This document shows, one piece after another, positions 1 through 10,512 of a DNA stretch of 64,000 nt (position 1 is its first letter; each line of letters opens with the position of its first letter). Made by a program: the position numbers and the translations under genes. The notes beneath the pieces were generated by a model. That model did not search any database and was not told the origin of the DNA. It worked only from the letters and a program-made list of their open reading frames with translations. Origin of the DNA: Trichosporon coremiiforme (Eukaryota > Basidiomycota > Tremellomycetes > Trichosporonales > Trichosporonaceae); assembly GCA_039545355.1 (NCBI GenBank), contig BCJJ01000009.1:1219757-1283756 (forward strand), given 5' to 3'.

Positions 1-138
1 TGTGGCTCACATAATTTCGCGCCAGCACGCACTCGCTGCACTGCACACGCTCATATTTCCATCACTGCAGCTGCAGTTCGTGTTTGTCCATCTCTCACGA
101 GACCACGACCACCGCTCGCCCTCCTCGCACTGCTCGAG

Positions 139-399
139 ATGCCCGACGTCGCCAGCCTCGATCGCCTGGACAACTTCCGTGAGTCTCGCCACCCCCTCGT
201 GTGACTGGTCTGACGAGCAGAGCCCCCGCTCTCGCGGCCCGAGAACGAGTTCGTGAACGGCTATGGCGGCTGGGCCGAGTTCTGTGCCGTGTACGGGTTC
301 AAGCCGACGAAGGCGACCGACATCGAGGAGGCGCACGCGGTCGTCAAGCAGATGGTGCAGGCCGACCTGTGGTATGGCCAACAGATCTCGCGTCGTTGA
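139..399 (+). CDS. Unrecognised microprotein, copy 1 of a tandem pair (72 aa)
   Basis: I read two exons, 139-178 and 221-399. They are joined by a 42-nt intron with donor gtgagt, a ctgac branch site and acceptor gagcag, splitting a codon in phase 1. The product starts MPDVASLDRL and ends ISRR. After the splice it has Q-PPL and then a core YGGWAEFCAVYGFKP followed by a helix-like acidic stretch (IEEAHAVVKQMVQAD). The next gene, at 890, has the same layout: intron at the same place and phase, Q-PPL, then YG-W--FC---G-KP. That conservation between two copies is the main evidence that both are real genes. There is no signal peptide or membrane segment. I do not recognise the family and give no function. 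The start ATG is the only in-frame one before the conserved splice site. Confidence 0.68.
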
Positions 400-889
400 T
401 CACCCCACCCGTCCCCCGCACCACCCCAATCGAAATAAGTTCGTTAGCCCACCGGGGCGAGTGGCGTATCTCGGCCTCTCTCCCTGCCAAAATCGAGCTG
501 TACCGCCCCATCGCTACAGCCCGCCTTAGAAGTTGTATTCTGCGTCTTGTTCACGAGACCGACGCTGGCAGCACTGGTCGTCGGACCTCCGGCGACGGGT
601 GTCTGCGCATGCATGCATCATTAGTCGCACAGCAATGTCCGCTCGTCGCTTTCGTGCTTTCGTCGGTCAGGAAAACATAGAATGCGGGGATAAACCAAGC
701 AGCCCTGCCCTGACGTCAGGTCACGTGTGAAACCCTGGCGCGCTCCGCCATGTCTGGCCCATCGAGGACGCGTCTCGCATTCCGTTGTCATCGTCCGGTT
801 CCCATCAGTACCTGGCACACTTGGCTTGGCCCTCCCCTCATCAGCTCATCGTCGCTCTCGAGCTCGCCATCGCAGACTCGTATCCAACA
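400..889. other. Intergenic spacer between the two microprotein genes
   Basis: About 490 bp with no supportable gene. It must hold the 3' end of copy 1 and the promoter of copy 2. A CACGTG sequence lies at about 722-727, a possible E-box-like site, but one six-base match proves little. An ATGC-rich palindromic run is present near 608-620. Confidence 0.5.
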
Positions 890-1116
890 ATGCCCGCCAC
901 CAACGCCCTCCGTGAGAGCTGGCCTGACTCTTCTACTGGGCTGAAAGCTGACAGGCAGAGCCTCCCCTCAAGCCCGAGGAGCGCGCCATCATCAAGAGCT
1001 ACGGCGACTGGACCAACTTCTGCCTCGCCTTTGGTCTCAAGCCCTTCAACCCCGACGAGAACGAGGAGGCTCTCCAGATCGTCCGCACCATGGCTCACGA
1101 GGACGTAAAGCGCTAG
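890..1116 (+). CDS. Unrecognised microprotein, copy 2 of a tandem pair (59 aa)
   Basis: Exons 890-911 and 959-1116 flank a 47-nt intron (gtgaga donor, gctgac branch site, ggcag acceptor) in phase 1, as in the upstream paralogue. The product starts MPATNAL, then Q-PPL, then KSYGDWTNFCLAFGLKP, then an acidic helix-like segment ending MAHEDVKR. Compared with copy 1 the N-terminus is shorter by about six residues and the C-terminal tail is shorter, while the YG-W--FC---G-KP core and the spacing to the acidic helix are kept. The protein is likely cytosolic, since no targeting signal is visible. The family is unknown to me. The tandem arrangement suggests a local duplication followed by divergence. 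Confidence 0.7.
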
Positions 1117-1621
1117 GTAGGGCTGCGCCAGGGACCAGTGACTGAACTCAGGGGGGACGCTCATCAATCTCGGTGTCTTCCTCGCTGCCCTCCACCACTG
1201 AATCTTGGCCCTCCGGCCCCCCATGAAGCCTCAAGAAGACATGTGTGTATTACTCAACACGGTCATCGGTACTCAGGTTGTATCATAGCTGTATGCAGTC
1301 ACTGAACTCTGTATGCGTGCTGCCGTGTATGCTGCCGCTACCCTTCCCCGCTATCTATACCTACAGTGCGATCGGCAACTAACGTCAGATGCACGCGAAA
1401 CACGTGGCAAAGTGCCACAGCCTAGCCGCCCGGCGTTTTGGTGGTGGCCAAACTGGACCGCCACGTGTTGGGTGCGACGAACGAATTTTGGGAAACGCCG
1501 AAACGCCGAAAAACTCTGACTGGCAGGAGGCAGTTTCGCTGCTGCTTGCCTGGCTCAGTCTGGCGAGTTAGTAGGTCTGCTTCAGTTCGTTGACTCTCCA
1601 TCCCTCAACTCGATATCAAAA
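1117..1621. other. Spacer upstream of RPL7
   Basis: About 505 bp with no coding signal. It contains the 3' end of the second microprotein gene and the RPL7 promoter. Repeats of the form AACGCCGAAA occur at about 1494-1512. No TATA box is evident close to the RPL7 start. Confidence 0.5.
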
Positions 1622-2758
1622 ATGGCGGCTTCCAAGTACGTACGACGACGACAGACGATACCGCGAGCAGCCCACTGACATGCACAGCGTCCCCTCGAAC
1701 GAGGTTCGTACCGATCACCGCGGGTCCGACAGTTAAGAGAGCTGGAAGGGTCGTCTGAACCTCAAATTTGCGGAACAGGTTGTGGATCTTTGAACCGACA
1801 GAGATGGAGATGGACGACGGATCTGGGACTGCGCACGACGACGGCGAGGTTATGCGCGTTGGAGAAGGACTGGAATGGAGGCGACAGAAGAGGATTGGAA
1901 GGACAGATTGGTGTTCGCACCAGGATGGAAGGGATGTTCAAAGTTTCAAGCGCCACAACCTGACAGACGACCCCCTGCTCTTCGACTCGACGACCCGTGT
2001 ATCCGATCACCCAGAATACGTTGCTAACATCCCCACAGCAGATCCTTGCCCCGGAGACGCTCCTCAAGAAGCGCCGCACCAACGAGGCCACTCGTGAGGC
2101 CAAGCTCCAGGCTGCCGCCGAGGCCCGCAAGTCGCAGAAGGCCAAGCGCAAGGTCATCTTCAAGCGTGCCGACGAGTACGTTAAGGAGTACGCCGCCAAG
2201 GAGCGTGAGGAGATCCGCCTGAAGCGCGAGGCCCGCAAGTCTGGCGACTTCTACGTTGCCGCCCAGCCCAAGGTCTACTTCGTCATCCGTCTTAAGGGTA
2301 TCTCCAAGCTTGCCCCTAAGCCCAAGAAGATCCTCCAGCTTCTCCGCCTTCTCCAGATCAACAACGGTGTCTTCATCCGCGTCACCAAGGCTACCGAGCA
2401 GATGCTCCGCCTCGTTGAGCCCTACATCGCCTACGGTGAGCCCAACCTCAAGGCCATCCGCGAGCTTGTCTACAAGCGCGGTTACGCCAAGGTCAACGGC
2501 CAGCGCATCCCCATCACCGACAACGCCATCATCGAGGCCAACCTCGGCAAGTTCGGCATTGTCTGCATGGAGGACCTCGTCCACGAGATCGCCACCTGCG
2601 GCCCCAACTTCAAGCAGGCCACCACCTTCCTCTGGCCCTTCAAGCTCTCCAACCCCAACGGAGGCTGGCGCCCCAGGAAGTTCCTCAACTACATTGAGGG
2701 CGGTGACACCGGAAACCGTGAGCAGCACATCTCCAAGCTCATCCACCAGATGGCTTAA
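1622..2758 (+). CDS. RPL7: 60S ribosomal protein L7 (uL30)
   Basis: Structural protein of the large ribosomal subunit. Exons are 1622-1635 (14 nt), 1688-1703 (16 nt) and 2039-2758, giving about 249 aa, the usual eukaryotic L7 length. The spliced N-terminus reads [20 protein letters not shown] and continues into the basic helix [15 protein letters not shown] typical of eukaryotic L7. Downstream, [20 protein letters not shown], then [20 protein letters not shown] and the C-terminal HQMA are diagnostic for uL30. The second exon is a 16-nt microexon supported by ctgac-acag before it and the frame across both splices. Intron 2 is long for this window (335 nt). I looked for C/D-box snoRNA motifs in it and found none convincing. 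The third exon uses strongly preferred C-ending codons, as expected of a highly expressed gene. Confidence 0.97.
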
Positions 2759-3824
2759 GCGCTCTCTACGTTATAGATCGTATAGCGTGATGGTTGAGGA
2801 GTTAGGGACGAAGGGCTGGCGCCCGGGGTCAGTCTTTCGTATTGCATGTACCCATTCTCGGACAACGCATGACATTCTCGTCGCAAACAATCGTTCCCCA
2901 CTGGTGCAGTCAGCTTAACGTCTACTTATCGGGCCGCCGGTAGCAATAATATACGCGGCGACCCTTCATAGAGATGTAGAGCAGCCAGCTGTAGATATCG
3001 GCATGAAGGGCACGACGCAAATTGGGTGGTCTCTTGCAGATGGTTGGCACGGAGCAGGACGAACGAGCTAACGTATCAAATCCGCGCCCATGCTTATGGG
3101 GCGGTGCATCTGAGTCTGAGTCCAGAGTCTGCAACGGCTAGAAAAGCCAGGAGCAGCTCGACCAGTGGGGAACACGACGGAGCAGCAGTGGCTCAGAACG
3201 TGTACAGCATATTTTTTTTAATTCATTGGGGGCTCTAATTTTACAACAACGGTAACGGTCGGAAAGTCGGAAAGCAAGGGTCGATGCGGAGAAGGGTGAT
3301 CTGTTATGTCAGCTACCAGTTCTCACAGAAATAGCTGGTAACAATAGCAAAGAAGAAAGAGCCTCAGTCCCGAAAGATGGTTAACGTTTAACAGCATTGC
3401 AGCGCTAGTTTAACAAATAGCGACGAATCGCACTCTCATCATCGATTCTTTCCTCTTTGCCGTTGTTGCTTGCTTGTGGTGTACTCACTGGTCGTGTCGT
3501 TGGGCCACCTCGCGATGGCCCTCGCCTTCGTTGGAAGGAATGGATGGGGGATGTAGATGTTGACAGCGGGCAAATGGCTCTGCAACTTTATAGGACGCGG
3601 AACTTTTCCGCCCAAACTTCGAAAGTCCGCTGGTGCGAGCGCCTGGCTGGTGTGGCGACGCACCGAGCTTGCCCAGTTTCGAGCTCAGCCGGATGATGGA
3701 GCCCCGCGAAATCCCACGTGCAGACGAGTCCAAGATGACTCGCAATGACACCTGCCGGCTGCATTGACGGTTCCGAAATCACAACAATCACCAACGCCAT
3801 CACACACGAAAGGACACCGGCACG
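2759..3824. other. Spacer between RPL7 and the TCF25 homologue
   Basis: About 1.07 kb with no supportable gene. The middle part (about 3200-3430) is noticeably more AT-rich than its surroundings, including a T8 run near 3212. The far right part must hold the promoter of the next gene, whose ATG lies at 3825. Confidence 0.5.
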
Positions 3825-6086
3825 ATGTCCAAGCGCCTGAACAAGAGGCAGATGCGCGAACTCGAGGAGCTGCAGGCGCTCAAGGCTGTCGAGTCGTCTA
3901 CGCCCCGCGGCGAGTCCGAGGGAGAGTCCGAGGAGGAGGAGGAGGCCGCGCCTGCGTTCAACCCCTTTGCTGCTGTGAGTTGGCAAAGCCTGACCGATGA
4001 ACTGACCTCAGCTCGAAGGCGACGAGCCAGAACCTGAAGAGGAGGAAGAGGAGGAGGCCCCGGTAGCCGCGAAGAAGAAGGTGAGTGCCTTGCGTACGAG
4101 CAGTGTGCAGCTACGCAGCCAGGACCGCGCCAGTTAACCGCCAGAACAAGAAGAAGAAGAACAAGAAGAAGAAGAAGGGCGGCGAGTCTGCGGCTTCGAC
4201 GCCAGCGAAAGCGGACGAGCTCGAGGGACTCGACGAGGTCGACCGTGCGCTCGCAGAGCTCAAGCTGAAGTACGGCGAGGACGCCGCCCCCGCCCCCTCG
4301 GCGCCCGAGACGAGCGAGTCGCGCTCAGCGCTGAAGTTCCGGAACCTGCTCAGTGTGGACCCGAAGAACCTTGACGCGGACGCGGAGCTGCGCCGCTTCT
4401 TCGGCTCTAAGGTCATCGCGTCTGCGGACGCGGCGACGCCCCGCCACCGCGGACACGCCCGCATGCAGGCTGCACTCAGCAAGATGCGCTACACCCTCGC
4501 CAAGCCGAAGGCGACGTACCCGCCTCCGACATCGCTGGCTGGATTGAACATGCACGAGATGGCTGATGAGGACGTTGCGGACCTCTACGACCGGAGAGGG
4601 TGGGAGCAGACCGATCCCGGAGAGAAGTGGTATACGTTCGAGCACTCGCCGGCGTGGCGCGAGATCGAGCGGCAGTTCCTGGGTGCGGTGCGAAGTCACG
4701 GTGGGTCCTTCTGCAGCTTACTTGGTGTCAGGAAAGCTGACCCCAGACCCGAACGAGCTCATGGCTCTGCTGCAGGTATACCCGTGGCACGTGGACACGC
4801 TCCTGCAGATGTCGGAGGTGTACCGCCTGCAGAACGACATCGGCGCCGCGTCCGACTTCGCCGAGCGCGCGTTGTACGCCTTTGACCGCTGTCTCGTCCC
4901 GGGCTTCAACGTGCAGAGTGGAGCCTGCCGCCTCGACTTCGACTACGTCGAGAACCGACCCATGTTCACGGCCCTGCACCGGATCATCGGCTACCTCGGC
5001 CGACGAGGATGCTGGGCGACAGCCTTCGCGTTCGCTAAGGTGCTCTTCGCGCTCGACCCCGAGGGCGACCCGCACGGCGCGGCACTGTGGCTCGACTTCC
5101 TGGCCGTGAAGAGCGGGAACGGACAGTGGCTGCTGGACGTGCTGGCGCAGCGCGAGACGAGCCGCGCCGCAGCGCTCTGGTACGGATACCCAGGCATGGG
5201 GTGGAACCGGGCCCTCGCCCTGCGCCAGAAGGAGACAGCAGAGAAGGACAAGGAGCACGCCGAGAGCACGGCCGCGCTCGTGCAGGCGATGAAGACGTTC
5301 CCCGAGGTCATCGTTCTGCTCGCGGACAAGATCAACGCCAACATCCCCGCCGCAGCCCGGCAGAGCCCCCTCACGCAGGTCGAGGCAGGATACTCTGGCG
5401 ACCCCAGCGTTGTGATCCACCTCCTGTCGCACATCTACGTGGCGCGCAACGAGGCGTTGTGGAAGGAGCCGGCCGTCCTGGCCTGGTTCGAAAAGACGGT
5501 GCGGGAGAACATCGACTCCATCGACGACGGGCAGGCACGAGCCGCGCGCGCCGAGGCGCACGCCATCGCCCAGACGCCGCGCGACCTCGGCGCAGACGGC
5601 GAACTCGCCATCCCCCTTAACATCTGCCGGCACGTGCTTTGCTCCGAGTCGACGAGCTGGCTCGGCTTCCTCCCCCCCTCCGTGACATCGCGACCGTTCC
5701 ACGCTTACGACCCCCTTCCGCCTTCATCGGCTCAAACGGCGTACGACGCGCAATACTTCGACCCCGTCGCGCGCGTGCGTGGGGCCGGCTTCAGGGGCGC
5801 AGCGGGCGGACAACAAGTCCAGACCGAGATGCTGGCGCGCTTCCTGGGCATGGTGCGCGGCATCGTCGGCCAAGAGCCAGGACAGTGGCCGCAGCCGCTG
5901 CACGAGGCGTTCCAGCAGTTTGCGGGCCGCGCACCGGAGGATATGCCCGTTGCTGAGCGTGCTGCTCTAGTCAGGGATTTGGTCAGGACGTGGGAGGAGA
6001 TTGTCGCTGGTTTCCAGAATGGAGAAATCGATTTCGGGGATATGGGCGATACCGGAGCTGGGGGGATGCCGGGGGCGTTTCCGTAG
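3825..6086 (+). CDS. RQC1: TCF25/Rqc1 family protein (ribosome quality control)
   Basis: Homologue of human TCF25 (NULP1) and yeast Rqc1, a subunit of the ribosome quality-control complex that handles stalled nascent chains. Exons: 3825-3974, 4012-4080, 4145-4700 and 4732-6086, about 709 aa. The N-terminus is low complexity: an acidic stretch across exons 1-2 and a lysine/asparagine-rich tract at the start of exon 3. It is followed by the family signature LKFRNLLSVDPKNLDADAEL then RRFFGSKVI. The conserved core has YPWHVDTLLQMSEVY, SGACRLDFDYVENRPMF and YLGRRGCWATAFAFAKVLFA, all close to the TCF25 pattern. The last intron is ambiguous. The simplest reading is a 31-nt intron (4701-4731). A donor at 4683 would give a 49-nt intron and keep the frame with six fewer residues. 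Family assignment is firm; the choice of intron is not. Confidence 0.93.
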
Positions 6087-6189
6087 ATGATGCATGATGC
6101 ATAATATTACAATGCTACGGTGCGCTTCTGCCGGGATGGGGGTAACCCGCTTAGAGTAGAGGAGCGATGTAATGAGTTGGGCGCGTCGT

Positions 6190-7025
6190 CTGATGTCAGC
6201 TCACATCTGCGGTCGAAGCTTTCGGGCCGTACACCGTCTCGTTGGTGAGCACCGATATCAGCTTGTACAGCGTTGGCGCAGCTCACAGGCCGGTTAGTTA
6301 CCAGTCCTATCTGTCAGCTCTTTAGGGACCAGGCCAGCCCACACCGTCATTTGGGGCAGCTGGTGTCAGCTGGCAGTGAGAATCGACGAAGCTTACAGGG
6401 CAGGATCATGCCTCTACATCAGCCAGCTGTGTGTCGGCTGCAGTGTTGCCGACCAGCTCACAAGAGCTTCACGGCTCCTGCGAAGTCAGCTGTCAGAAGG
6501 AGGATTGCAGCTTGCCCTGACTGAGGCGGTGGATTGGTCATTGTGGTCCCAGGCCCGAGTCAGCTAATGTTACAGTACACGACGGTTCGGCGTGAGGACC
6601 TAGTTCGAGAGTGAGGGGGACACTGGTATCAGCTCCGAAGACCTCATGGCACAGCTTACAAGCATATATCCGCAGTAAAATGAAGCTCACCCGTTTCTAG
6701 ACTTGATCGCCCCTGCAGTGACGTGTGATACAGGCAGCAAGAGTCTGCGTGTCAGCTACAGACAACACCAGCTTGCAGCTTACGAGTCTTCCTCCCTAGC
6801 ACTAGTCTCTCTAGTCCACTTTCGCCTTGTATGTCCCTGGATACGCTGGGGCCTATGGCTGGGTGGTCTGCTGGTGAGCTGTTCTGCGCACAACTCGTAG
6901 CTCACCGCTTCTCTGCAATCTGTGTCTCGTTTGCGATGACTGACACCAGTTGCCGCGCACGAGAGCAACATTGGATGCTGCTTTGTTAGCTGTTGTCGCA
7001 GAGCAAGCAGCTCACTCAGCAACTT
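6190..7025. repeat. Degenerate paired-heptamer array A (RTCAGCT-N15-19-AGCTYAC)
   Basis: A non-coding stretch in which a left box close to RTCAGCT is followed by a right box close to AGCTYAC. Left boxes start at about 6195, 6257, 6313, 6365, 6433, 6486, 6559, 6628, 6751, 6874 and 6985. Gaps between the two boxes of a pair, counted by eye, are 15, 16, 16, 18, 15, 17, 18, 19, 18 and 17 nt; the left box at 6559 has no clear partner. Sequence between boxes is not conserved. The left box is the reverse complement of AGCTGAC, so each unit is an imperfect inverted pair around AGCT with the middle base usually mismatched. The same units form the array at 62522-64000. Function unknown. Confidence 0.8.
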
Positions 7026-8611
7026 CTAACAAAAACTTGCACACCACAGTGGGTTTTCAAGTGGCCGTCGCGGCGAGATGGAATGGTCGAAGGATCGCAG
7101 GGGCTCGGCGCTGACAGCACAGGGGATGACAGCAACGACATCATCTGAGCACGACTGCGTCTGCAAAGTGCAGCTGGTATGAGTATCGAGGAGAAAGGAG
7201 TGAGTGGAAGCAGAACTGGCGCAAGAAACACACAGTATGCGTCGTGGACAAACGGACGTGTCGATCGTGTGTCAGTAAGATTCCGGGGGAAGACTCAGTT
7301 GCTGATTCCACATGTGCCCTACGTCGTCCATCACCCACACGGCCCCCACCTACCTATGCCAAGCAAACATCGGACTCCTCTAATGCAGCTGTGGAGTTCA
7401 TCATGGATGCATGCCCTGCCTGCCGGAGCGCCTACCATCTACCGCCCGGAATACTGCTCTCAGGAAGGAAGACAACAAATCAGTCGCCACACTCGTCCAG
7501 TCACGTGACATTACCTTCCCAGTATCATGAACCATAGGGTAGCAAGCTTCGCCAGCCACCGAGCTGCGCCACCTAGTATCTTGAGCACAGACAGAACAGC
7601 ATCGCTCTCGTCAGCCACGTGCCTCGCCCAGAACCAAGTGGCTCGAATGACAGAGCCCACGGCGAAGCCACGGAGCCTGCGATCGTACGCGATCGTGACA
7701 TCTTCCGCTGTCCCCGAGCTGCCTGCTTGTCGCCTATTGCAATCTGAAGTCGAGTGGGACCTGATACGACCCGGAACTTGCAGGGGCGTCTTGGCACCCA
7801 GCGTGCCTCGAGAGAGCCGCGAAACGTGCCCCGCTGGGCGCAGGACTGGGAGTCAGCTGGGAACCCCCGTGGACGGGGATTAGGTGTCGTGCCAGGCTGT
7901 CTGGGTAATGGGCGGTGTAAGCCGCTTCAGTGCGGTACAGGACCCCCTCCACAATAGCGGCATGAGGGCCGAGAGACAGACACTCCGGGCAAGGAGATAG
8001 GGGTGATGCTCGGCTTGGGCGGCCAAAGGTCGGCATAAGCTCGCCTATGTGGGTGTACGGTGGGTGGGCATAGAGCGCCCCAAGGGGGGGTGCTTGCCCC
8101 GCGCTCACTGCAGACGGTCGCGCTAGCCGTGGCCGGCCCTGACGAGCCTGACGGTTGCCGCATACAGGAGGCAGGATACCCAAGGATCCAGCCAAGAAGG
8201 TACATCGGGGCCTCCGCAATCTTTCAGGGACCAGAGTCACAGGGGTTCATTCCTGCAATGTGGAGGAAGACTGTGCGGTACTACTGTAGCAGTGTGGGCA
8301 GTGGTAATCGATCGGACCGGACACTCCAGCTCACAGCGCAGAGCACGCGTGCTGTCCCTCTTTTGATTACAGATTGACACAGACCTAAGACCAACCCCAC
8401 GGTGACCGCACCGAGCGCACCGAGAGCGGACACACCCCTCCCCGCGCTGCCTTGGGCTTGAGACCTGAGGCCCCGCCGTGCCCGGCATGACCGGCACGTA
8501 TCCGTCAATGCTCGCAAGACACGAGGCTCAGGACTTAGGTCGGCTCCAATCTCGGCAACAAGCCTGCAAACCTCGGATCAGCAGAGCTGTGACACTGGCC
8601 ATGATCACACC
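7026..8611. other. Gene-poor spacer right of array A
   Basis: About 1.6 kb with no supportable gene. Open frames here (for example around 7527-7883 or 7734-8240) show no recognisable domain, no splice-supported extension and no codon preference like the neighbouring genes. The paired-heptamer pattern stops near 7025. Confidence 0.5.
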
Positions 8612-8619
8612 TTTATAAG
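8612..8619 (+). promoter_or_regulatory. Possible TATA box of the acyl-CoA ligase gene
   Basis: The sequence tttataag lies about 223 bp upstream of the ligase ATG at 8842. Between it and the ATG is a pyrimidine-rich, C-rich leader, as is common for expressed fungal genes. Position and match are plausible, but there is no transcript evidence. Confidence 0.4.
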
Positions 8620-8841
8620 AACACCTCCCCCACCCTTCGCCGTTGCCTCCTTTCCCTCCCCAGACACCCGTGCTCTACACGCTCTCTCCTTATCAGTTGT
8701 ACATAACGACCAAACGTCGAGCACACGGCAGCCGACAGCACGCACACACCTCCCCATCGACACCGAAGCTACAGTCGATCCACACACAACACTAGCGCCG
8801 CCGCTAACCGTCTCCTCCACCTCCCCCACTCTCCTTCGACA

Positions 8842-10512
8842 ATGTCCCAGAACAGAATCTACACCTCGTCGCGCCCGCAGGTGCACCTCTCCGAGAGCTC
8901 ACTGTGGCACTACCTCTTCCCCGCGACATCCAACTTCCACCCATCGCAGCCCGCCTTCATCGAGGGCCACACCGGACGACAGCTGACGCGCGCCGAGGTC
9001 GAGGATGTCGGTCTCCGGGTCAAGACGGGACTGAACCGTCTCGGTCTCCACCGCGGGGACACGGCCTGTCTGTGGGGCCTGAACAGTCTCGAGTGGGTCA
9101 AGGCGGGCTACGGCGTCATGGCGGCGGGCATGGTTGCGTCGACTGCCAACGCGTCCTACGAGGCAAAGGAGATTGCGCACCAGCTGAACAACTCTGGCTC
9201 GACGATTCTGTTCCTCGACCCCGAGTGCGTGCCGCGGTTCGAGGAGGCGCGGGCGCAGCTCGACTACGACTTCCCCACCGAGCGCGTGTACCTGCTCACG
9301 ACGCGCGAGAAGAACCACACCAAGTACGGCGTCGTGGACGACCTGGTGCGGGAGCGCGGCGTCGCCGAGGTCTTCTCGGGCAAGGACGTGCACAACACGT
9401 GCTGGCTCGGCTACTCGTCGGGCACGACCGGACTGCCCAAGGGCGTCAAGACGAGCCACAACAACTTTACGAGCCAGCTCTCGATCGTGCGCCAGGGATA
9501 CCAGCCGCTGTCGCAGGCGGACGTGCTCCTCGGCTTCGTGCCCCTCACGCACGTCTACGGTTCCGTGCTGGTCCTGACGCAGCCGTTCTCCGTCGGGTGC
9601 ACCGCCGTCATCCTCCCCCGCTTCGACGAGAAGGCCGCCCTCGAGTCCATCCAGAAGTACAAGGTGACGCACGCGCTCTTTGTCCCGCCCGTGTTCATCA
9701 CGCTCGTGCACTCGAAGATTCTGAACAACTACGACATCTCCTCGCTCACGTCGATCGTCTCCGCCGCCGCGCCGCTGAGTTCCGAGCTCATCGAGGCGTT
9801 TAAGAAACGCGTCCCGCAGGCAGTCATCACGCAGGCGTACGGCCTGACCGAGACCTCCCCCCTTATTACTGCCTTCACGACGGCCGAGGCAGCCGGCCAC
9901 GACGGGCACATCGGTCCCCTTCTGCCGTCATGGGAGGCGCGCCTGGTCGATCTGGACGGCAACGACGTGCCCGTCGGCGAGCGCGGCGAGCTCTGGGTCC
10001 GCGGCCCCTGCGTCATGACAGGGTACCACAAGAACCCCGAGGCGACCGCGAACGCGATGCACAACGAGTGGTTCAAGACGGGCGATGTTGTCGTCGTCCA
10101 TCCCGACGGGTTCCTCCAGGTCGTCGACCGCGTCAAGGAACTGATCAAGTTCAAGGGCTTCCAGGTGCCCCCCGCCGAGCTCGAGGCGCTCCTCATCACG
10201 CACCCCAAGATCACGGATGTGGCCGTGCTGGGACTGTACGACAAGAACCAGGCGACGGAACTGCCCGCCGCCTTCGTGACTACGGACGAGACCATCAACG
10301 GACCCGCGGACGCGGCTGCTTTCGATAAGGAGATCCAGGCCTGGGTTGCCGGCCGCGTCGCCAAGCACAAGCGCCTCGCGGGTGGCGTGCACATTGTCGA
10401 CGCCGTGCCCAAGACGCCGTCGGGCAAGATCCTCCGCCGCTTCCTCCGCGAGAAGGGACAGGCCGACTACGACGCCAAGCTCGCCGCTGCCGGTGTCCAG
10501 GCCAAGCTCTAA
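8842..10512 (+). CDS. Acyl-CoA ligase of the 4-coumarate-CoA ligase-like (ANL) family, likely peroxisomal
   Basis: A single-exon gene of 556 aa. It belongs to the AMP-forming adenylate superfamily, which activates a carboxylic acid with ATP and transfers it to CoA. Visible motifs: the P-loop-like YSSGTTGLPKGVKTSHNN at about residues 191-208, the A5-type motif YGLTETSPLI near residue 335, GELWVRGPCVMTGYHKNP, the adenylate-binding WFKTGDVV-VHPDG stretch, then VKELIKFKGFQVPPAELE, and a C-terminal PKTPSGKILRR with the catalytic lysine. The protein ends AKL, an accepted variant of the SKL peroxisomal targeting signal type 1. That fits the plant 4CL-like and fungal peroxisomal members. The substrate (medium-chain fatty acid, phenylpropanoid or other) cannot be told from sequence alone. 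The start is the first ATG of the frame, in context cgacaATGtc. Confidence 0.94.
   Translation: MSQNRIYTSSRPQVHLSESSLWHYLFPATSNFHPSQPAFIEGHTGRQLTRAEVEDVGLRVKTGLNRLGLHRGDTACLWGLNSLEWVKAGYGVMAAGMVASTANASYEAKEIAHQLNNSGSTILFLDPECVPRFEEARAQLDYDFPTERVYLLTTREKNHTKYGVVDDLVRERGVAEVFSGKDVHNTCWLGYSSGTTGLPKGVKTSHNNFTSQLSIVRQGYQPLSQADVLLGFVPLTHVYGSVLVLTQPFSVGCTAVILPRFDEKAALESIQKYKVTHALFVPPVFITLVHSKILNNYDISSLTSIVSAAAPLSSELIEAFKKRVPQAVITQAYGLTETSPLITAFTTAEAAGHDGHIGPLLPSWEARLVDLDGNDVPVGERGELWVRGPCVMTGYHKNPEATANAMHNEWFKTGDVVVVHPDGFLQVVDRVKELIKFKGFQVPPAELEALLITHPKITDVAVLGLYDKNQATELPAAFVTTDETINGPADAAAFDKEIQAWVAGRVAKHKRLAGGVHIVDAVPKTPSGKILRRFLREKGQADYDAKLAAAGVQAKL

Noticed and set aside
1704..2038. snoRNA inside RPL7 intron 2
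   Set aside because: The intron is long enough, but no C box (RTGATGA) paired with a D box at its ends, nor a clear H/ACA layout, was found.
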